Source of the DNA: Eubacterium sp. UBA3720
GTDB lineage: Bacteria > Bacillota > Clostridia > Lachnospirales > Lachnospiraceae
Length of the DNA stretch: 8,358 nt
Reading direction: 5' to 3'
Assembly: GCA_002371335.1 (NCBI GenBank)
Contig: DFHP01000167.1
Location: 1 to 8,358 of the forward strand
Shown here: one piece after another, positions 5,338 through 8,358 of the stretch
Numbering within the stretch: position 1 is the first letter of the stretch
Layout of the letters: every line of letters starts with the position of its first letter
The notes under the pieces: generated by a model
Seen by the model: only the letters and a program-made list of their open reading frames with translations
What the model was told of the DNA's origin: nothing
Database searches by the model: none
Position numbers and translations under genes: made by a program

Positions 5338-5691
5338 ATGGAGAAAAAGGAGCTGTTTGGCCGGTGCCCTTATGTTACTTCTCAAAAAGTCCTTACCGGA
5401 AAATGGTCTATGTATATCATGTATCTCTTAAAAGATGGTCCGGTTCGTTTTAATGAGCTGCAGCGCAGAATGCCGGAAGACATGACTCATACAACCCTTT
5501 CCCGTCAGCTCAAATCACTTGAAAAGGAAGGCTTGATTGTGCGTAAGGTCTATTCCGAAATACCGCCGAAGGTTGAATACGAATTGAGTGAGATTGGTCA
5601 TAAATTTGAAAAGGTGCTTGCCGAACTTGAAATCTGGGGAAAAGAATACATCGAATATTGGAATGAGCGCAACAAAGAAAACCTGCTCTAG
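5338..5691 (+). CDS. HxlR-family winged-helix transcriptional regulator
   Basis: This 117-residue regulator has the usual HxlR length. The family's N-terminal Cys lies in GRCPY (Cys10) ahead of the conserved GKW (21-23). The winged helix follows: LKDGPVRFNELQRRMP (31-46), the recognition segment THTTLSRQLKSLEKEGLI (50-67) and the wing ending in KVEYELSEIG (78-87). A C-terminal dimerisation helix follows (90-112). In studied HxlR proteins (YodB, HypR) an N-terminal Cys senses quinones, aldehydes or disulfide stress; Cys10 is placed to do so, but this is inference. ATG at 5338 follows GGGAG (5325-5329). It probably controls itself and the divergent flavin-binding protein gene through 5289-5312. 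Confidence 0.93.
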   Translation: MEKKELFGRCPYVTSQKVLTGKWSMYIMYLLKDGPVRFNELQRRMPEDMTHTTLSRQLKSLEKEGLIVRKVYSEIPPKVEYELSEIGHKFEKVLAELEIWGKEYIEYWNERNKENLL

Positions 5692-5698
5692 CTTTCAG

Positions 5699-5761
5699 GT
5701 CTCGCTCGCGAGACTTGGCGCGGAACGTCAATTGTAAAAGTCAGGCAGCCTGCCCTTTTTT
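5699..5761. terminator. Hairpin pair after the HxlR gene
   Basis: GTCTCGC (5699-5705) and GCGAGAC (5708-5714) form a perfect inverted repeat without a T tract. A second short hairpin, GGCA (5744-5747) with TGCC (5751-5754), is flanked by AAAA and six T (5756-5761), giving a modest terminator for the plus strand. It can also serve the minus-strand gene, whose stop codon overlaps the T run. Confidence 0.55.
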
Positions 5762-6065
5762 ATTCAAAGACAGGCTGATTGTATTCGTAAAGAGCCTCGT
5801 TAATATCAAACATGTTGTAATTTCGGTTTTCCAGAAAATATACTACAATGATATCAAATTTGGAGCTGCGGGACAGCGCATATCCTGCAGAGCGAAGTAA
5901 ATCCTTCGTTTCATCCAGATTCAACTCCAGAGCTATTGCAAATGCCAGGACAGTCTTTTTTCTGGGAGTATAATACTCATCCTTCCTGATTTTGGCAAAA
6001 TGTCGTCTGTCCACATACGCCTTCTTATATGCCTCGGATTCAGACATATTTCTCTCCTTGATCAT
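5760..6065 (-). CDS. Orphan C-terminal helical domain of a macrodomain-type protein, probably truncated
   Basis: The 101 residues are rich in helix: MSESEAYKKAYVDRRHFAKI (7-26), KKTVLAFAIALELNLDETKD (36-55), then GYALSRSSKFDIIVVYF (61-77) and NMFDINEALYEYNQP (84-98). From memory of clostridial proteins, this Xre-like helical domain forms the C-terminus of macrodomain (ADP-ribose-binding) proteins; no macrodomain is present here. Family resemblance continues in frame upstream of the ATG (KTFSKRLIR, to about 6092), where no start codon exists, so the gene appears to have lost its N-terminal part. An internal ATG at 6047 has AAGGAG seven bases ahead, so a 95-residue protein could still be made. 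It lies downstream of the sirtuin gene on the same strand, beyond a terminator. Confidence 0.6.
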   Translation of the reverse strand: MIKERNMSESEAYKKAYVDRRHFAKIRKDEYYTPRKKTVLAFAIALELNLDETKDLLRSAGYALSRSSKFDIIVVYFLENRNYNMFDINEALYEYNQPVFE

Positions 6066-6092
6066 GCGGATCAGGCGCTTACTGAAGGTTTT

Positions 6093-6455
6093 TTGATGAT
6101 ACTGTTCATCCTGACGCTTACTGCCTGTGCAAATGACCTTATTCGGATAAAGGGGAAGCGCGGTGCGCTCGCCTACTATAAAAAAAGCATGGGAACGCCG
6201 TCGAAATTCTTTCCTCCAAGGAATGGCGTTTTACGACTGCTATCCTGCCTTCAAAAATTTACCGTCTGGCTTTCACGTTATCCGACGGAAACAGCAAAAA
6301 TCTGGAATCAGCTATGGTATTTCCCGGAAGGTGACGAAAATGCGTTTAAAATGTATCTGGTCACACCGGAAGCAGCAAGGCCGGACGCGGGAGTATACGG
6401 GAATCTCACAGACGGCGCCCTGTACTGCTTCGGAAAAAATACATACCCGGAATAA
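6093..6455 (+). pseudogene. Frameshifted lipoprotein-like reading frame, unrecognised
   Basis: ATG at 6096 opens a frame reading MILFILTLTAC, a very short hydrophobic stretch ending in a lipobox-like LTAC; GAAGG precedes it. The frame stays open to TAA at 6453-6455 and ends in a protein-like segment (TPEAARPDAGVYGNLTDGAL). Between a seven-A run (6180-6186) and a CCC (6323-6325), a different plus frame looks more protein-like (EILSSKEWRFTTAILPSK, LAFTLSDGNSKNLESAMVF). One base lost in the A run and one gained in the C run would join the pieces into one protein. I do not recognise the family. Its start touches the point where the minus-strand macrodomain-tail homology ends, which suggests a recombination junction. 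Confidence 0.3.
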
Positions 6456-6456
6456 C

Positions 6457-6494
6457 GCGTGATCACATGAAAGCAATGCCTTCATCATTCACGC
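6457..6494. repeat. Stem-loop in decayed region
   Basis: Outer arms GCGTGA (6457-6462) and TCACGC (6489-6494) enclose inner arms ATGAAAGC (6467-6474) and GCCTTCAT (6478-6485) around AAT. The single inner mismatch becomes a G-U pair on the minus strand. There is no T tract. Confidence 0.4.
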
Positions 6495-6712
6495 AATCGA
6501 CAGCCTTATAAGCAGGCTTTGATTTCTTTGAGCGAAGCGGCAAAGAGGCCTCCCTGACACCTGCAGGAACCCGGTTCGTCGGATTCCTCTCCGGCATGCG
6601 CGAAGACTTAAAGCGGGCGATCGAGCATCAGTCCAGACAACAGCCTGGCTTCTGTGCCGGTGTCCGGGAACTCATCTCCGGTGATCAGTCTTTTCGGCAT
6701 ATGGTAGAATGA
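6467..6712 (+). pseudogene. Fragment of a LysR-family regulator
   Basis: The plus frame from 6512 to TGA 6710-6712 reads AGFDFFERSGKEASLTPAGT, then RFVGFLSGMREDLKRAIE. This is the LysR winged-HTH wing (L/F-F-x-R-x-x-x-x-x-LTPAG) followed by the linker helix. The same frame upstream reads FTQST then a TAA at 6509-6511, recalling the LysR recognition segment (…SQSTLS), so an internal deletion plus a stop seem to have removed the helix-turn-helix core. The effector domain is absent beyond about residue 65. Non-functional. The rest of 6713-6783 shows nothing. Confidence 0.5.
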
Positions 6713-6783
6713 ATACTGTTCTGCGTCATCCGGACCGTAAAAAAATCAAAAATTCATATCGTTCCTCTGTATGTATCGGCAAT

Positions 6784-6833
6784 AAAAAAAGACGCTTACC
6801 TGTATTTCCGAGGGAAAAACAAATAAACGTCTT
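6784..6833 (-). terminator. Strong terminator after the sirtuin gene
   Basis: Read on the minus strand, AAGACG (6828-6833) pairs with CGTCTT (6789-6794). The stem continues inward through UUUAUUUG/CAGGUAAG with G-U pairs and then UUUCC/GGAAA around a CUC loop. Seven U follow (6784-6790). The G-U pairs show that it works in the sirtuin direction. Confidence 0.85.
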
Positions 6834-6868
6834 ACTGCCTGTACTTGCTATTCAGTTGTCTTCAGTAC

Positions 6869-7801
6869 TTACAGCTTCATCAGGATCTCCCGGATGTCTC
6901 CGTTGATGCAGATGGATCTGTCTATGATTTCATCCGGTGCGTAGGCCTCGCCGTAATTCAGGCAGGCATATGCCGCATCCGGCCACTGGTTTACGATCTT
7001 CCAAAACTGGAACTTAATAATACTCGGGGTATTTGCTCCTACTCCAAGTTCAAGATACAGCACATGAAGCCCTTCATGCCTTCTCAGAAAGTCCGAATAT
7101 GCTGCAGAAGCCCTGTGCCACCCCTCATCTTCCACAAAGGAATCATCCGCCCTCAGATTCATGGCGACATCACTGCCGTCATCCGGGCACTTCGGAATCA
7201 TTTCACATGGTATTTTCATATTGATCTTCCCATCCTCCGGCAGCTGAAATACGCCGGCTTCATCCTGAATAAATCCCTGGGCTTCCATCGCCTTCGTAAC
7301 CCACTCTTCATTATCGTAGGTTTTTCTGATCGCGGGATTGACGCTCTGGAACAGGCCGTAATCTCCCTGTGTGTAAAACAGCCTCTTTTTGTCAAATCCA
7401 GCTTTCTGGAACTGATGATCGACATTCGTTGTGATCACGAAATAATCTTTTTCTTTAACCAACTCCAGCAGCATTTCATATACAGGCTTTGGTGCTTTCA
7501 TATAGCGGTTGATATAAATATTCCTCGCCCAGTACGCCCATGAAATTTCCGGATCTAACCGCATCACATAAAAGCCGCCGGAATACATGTCATGAAATCC
7601 ATACTTCTCTTCAAAATCGAAAAAGTATTTCTGAAAGCGCTCTCCGCTGTATGTAAATCCGGCGGATGTGGATAGTCCTGCTCCGGCACCGATCACAATA
7701 GCATCCGCGTCTTTGATCTCCTTTTGAAGCCTGCGAATCTGTTCTTCCCTTGTACCTATACCATATGACATTTTCCGATTAAAGTATCTCACCTCACTCA
7801 T
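6869..7801 (-). CDS. Sir2-family (class M-like) NAD-dependent protein deacylase or ADP-ribosyltransferase
   Basis: This 310-residue predicted cytosolic NAD-binding enzyme has the Rossmann motif GAGAGLSTSAG (38-48) and the NAD/catalytic segment TTNVDHQF (124-131). At the catalytic His position it has Gln145 (YTQGDYG), as in class M sirtuins (SirTM), which in Staphylococcus and Streptococcus ADP-ribosylate a lipoylated GcvH-like protein. The late NAD loop is ELGVGANTPSIIKF (251-264). The zinc ribbon is degraded: KCPDDG (204-209) replaces CPxCG and only Cys199/Cys205 remain, so zinc binding is doubtful. ATG at 7801 overlaps the stop of a small upstream frame (ATGA). AGAAGGG abuts that ATG but suits a GTG at 7792, nine bases on, so the exact start is uncertain. 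No GcvH-L or LplA2 gene is in view; a macrodomain-tail gene lies downstream. Confidence 0.88.
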   Translation of the reverse strand: MSEVRYFNRKMSYGIGTREEQIRRLQKEIKDADAIVIGAGAGLSTSAGFTYSGERFQKYFFDFEEKYGFHDMYSGGFYVMRLDPEISWAYWARNIYINRYMKAPKPVYEMLLELVKEKDYFVITTNVDHQFQKAGFDKKRLFYTQGDYGLFQSVNPAIRKTYDNEEWVTKAMEAQGFIQDEAGVFQLPEDGKINMKIPCEMIPKCPDDGSDVAMNLRADDSFVEDEGWHRASAAYSDFLRRHEGLHVLYLELGVGANTPSIIKFQFWKIVNQWPDAAYACLNYGEAYAPDEIIDRSICINGDIREILMKL

Positions 7802-7887
7802 CCCTTCTGTATAATTTCAAGACAGCCGTTTGGCTGCTCACGATAAAAGTCTTTGGTAAATGGCCTTGTCTTCTTCTTTAAATACAT
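7798..7887 (-). CDS. Possible 29-residue ORF coupled to the sirtuin gene
   Basis: ATG at 7885-7887 follows GAAGG at a good distance, the GAAGG lying over the end of the ferredoxin-tailed gene. The frame reads MYLKKKTRPFTKDFYREQPN and then GCLEIIQKG, with its TGA overlapping the sirtuin ATG as ATGA. This is the arrangement of translational coupling. The peptide is basic at its start, has one Cys and no membrane segment. I do not recognise it. It may be a real small protein, a leader that couples the two genes, or chance. A 5-bp hairpin (CAGCC/GGCTG, 7823-7836) lies inside it. Confidence 0.35.
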   Translation of the reverse strand: MYLKKKTRPFTKDFYREQPNGCLEIIQKG

Positions 7888-7893
7888 TGAATC

Positions 7894-8358
7894 TTACCTT
7901 CTTTCCACCGCTCCCACCGGACAGGCCGTCATACAATTTCCACAGTGCAGGCAATGTTTCTGCTCGATCCTAAACGGAATGCTGTCCTGTCTGATGCAGT
8001 CCTGCGGACATACTGCCACACAGCTTCCGCATCCGATACAGCTGTCCGTAATGAAATATCCTTCCGTTTTCTTCTCAGCTCCACCAAATGTGAAGGAAGC
8101 CCTCTCGATCGGTTTTCTGGAAAGATCAAACCACTCCCCGCTTCCTTCATAGATCTGAAATACCGTGAGCGCCTTCATGGATTCCTCTGTCGGATAGATC
8201 TGATGCATATAAGGATTCTTATCAAACAATTCCGGGATCCTGTCATAGCCAAGTTCGCGAACCTTGCCTCTGATGGATACAGCAACTGTGGACATAGTAT
8301 CTTCGCCTTTCATCGCCGTAAAAGCCAGAAACTTTCTTTTGATCAGCCTGTCATAAAA
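7894..8358 (-). CDS. Ferredoxin-tailed flavin-binding (PNPOx-type) protein, N-terminus outside window
   Basis: The frame is open to the window edge, upstream of the ATG at 8313 (FYDRLIKRKFLAFTA precedes MKGEDTM), so the gene is partial and the ATG at 8313 is probably internal. Counting from that Met, residues 1-80 look like the end of a pyridoxamine-phosphate-oxidase-type flavin barrel (IRGKVRELG at 14-22, KNPYMHQIYP at 32-41, GEWFDLSRKPI at 59-69). Residues 87-139 hold two 4Fe-4S motifs: Cys92/95/98/102 (CIGCGSCVAVCP) and Cys121/124/127/131 (CLHCGNCMTACP). An extra Cys106 follows the first. It is probably a cytosolic electron-transfer protein or reductase joining flavin and iron-sulfur centres; its partner is unknown. 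It precedes the sirtuin gene by 92 bp on the same strand, likely as one operon. Confidence 0.82.
   Translation of the reverse strand, partial: FYDRLIKRKFLAFTAMKGEDTMSTVAVSIRGKVRELGYDRIPELFDKNPYMHQIYPTEESMKALTVFQIYEGSGEWFDLSRKPIERASFTFGGAEKKTEGYFITDSCIGCGSCVAVCPQDCIRQDSIPFRIEQKHCLHCGNCMTACPVGAVERR

Noticed and set aside
6845..7543. A 232-codon plus-strand frame antisense to the sirtuin
   Set aside because: The sirtuin motifs on the minus strand explain this stretch.
1..8358. CRISPR arrays, tRNA or rRNA genes, insertion sequences
   Set aside because: No regularly spaced direct repeats, no cloverleaf or rRNA-like sequence and no transposase frame was seen. The three-copy repeat is dispersed over 3.5 kb and not array-like.

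Overview
The window looks like chromosomal DNA of an anaerobic clostridial bacterium, most likely a Lachnospiraceae-type gut Firmicute. The reasons are strong AAGGAGG-type ribosome binding sites, rho-independent terminators between transcription units, and a gene mix of LacI and HxlR regulators, a ferredoxin-tailed flavin-binding protein and an atypical sirtuin. The genus cannot be named from the sequence alone.

Left part (1-4400). A LacI-family regulator on the plus strand converges on two minus-strand genes, an NRAMP-superfamily membrane transporter and, upstream of it, a dihydrodipicolinate synthase/N-acetylneuraminate lyase-type aldolase. A perfect 19-bp-arm hairpin separates the converging genes. 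A long AT-rich leader in front of the aldolase gene carries three palindromes of the form TGCAA-N4-TTGCA, which are good candidates for the LacI protein's operators. The transporter lacks the residues with which canonical NRAMPs bind metal. I infer that the three genes form a small regulon for uptake and cleavage of an organic (sugar-acid-like) substrate rather than for manganese uptake.

Middle part (4400-5760). A small flavin-binding protein of the pyridoxamine-phosphate-oxidase fold diverges from an HxlR regulator. The space between them holds overlapping promoters and two tandem palindromes. Directly downstream of the flavin protein lies the C-terminal stub of a hexapeptide acetyltransferase.

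Right part (5760-8358). On the minus strand, in transcription order, are a ferredoxin-tailed flavin-binding protein cut by the window edge, a possible 29-codon ORF whose stop overlaps the next start as ATGA, a class-M-like sirtuin with Gln in place of the catalytic His, a strong terminator, then decayed DNA and the orphan C-terminal domain of a macrodomain-type protein. The decayed stretch (6093-6712) holds a frameshifted lipoprotein-like reading frame and a LysR stub. ADP-ribose-linked functions (sirtuin plus macrodomain tail) are therefore grouped here, next to redox proteins.

Across the left half a dispersed repeat occurs three times in the same orientation (about 1070-1175, 2685-2743, 4493-4600). 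Its hairpins pair better as minus-strand RNA, because mismatches on the plus strand become G-U pairs. Two copies start directly after minus-strand terminators, and one lies in the leader of the transporter gene. I do not recognise it as a named RNA family, and it is the best candidate in the window for something undescribed.
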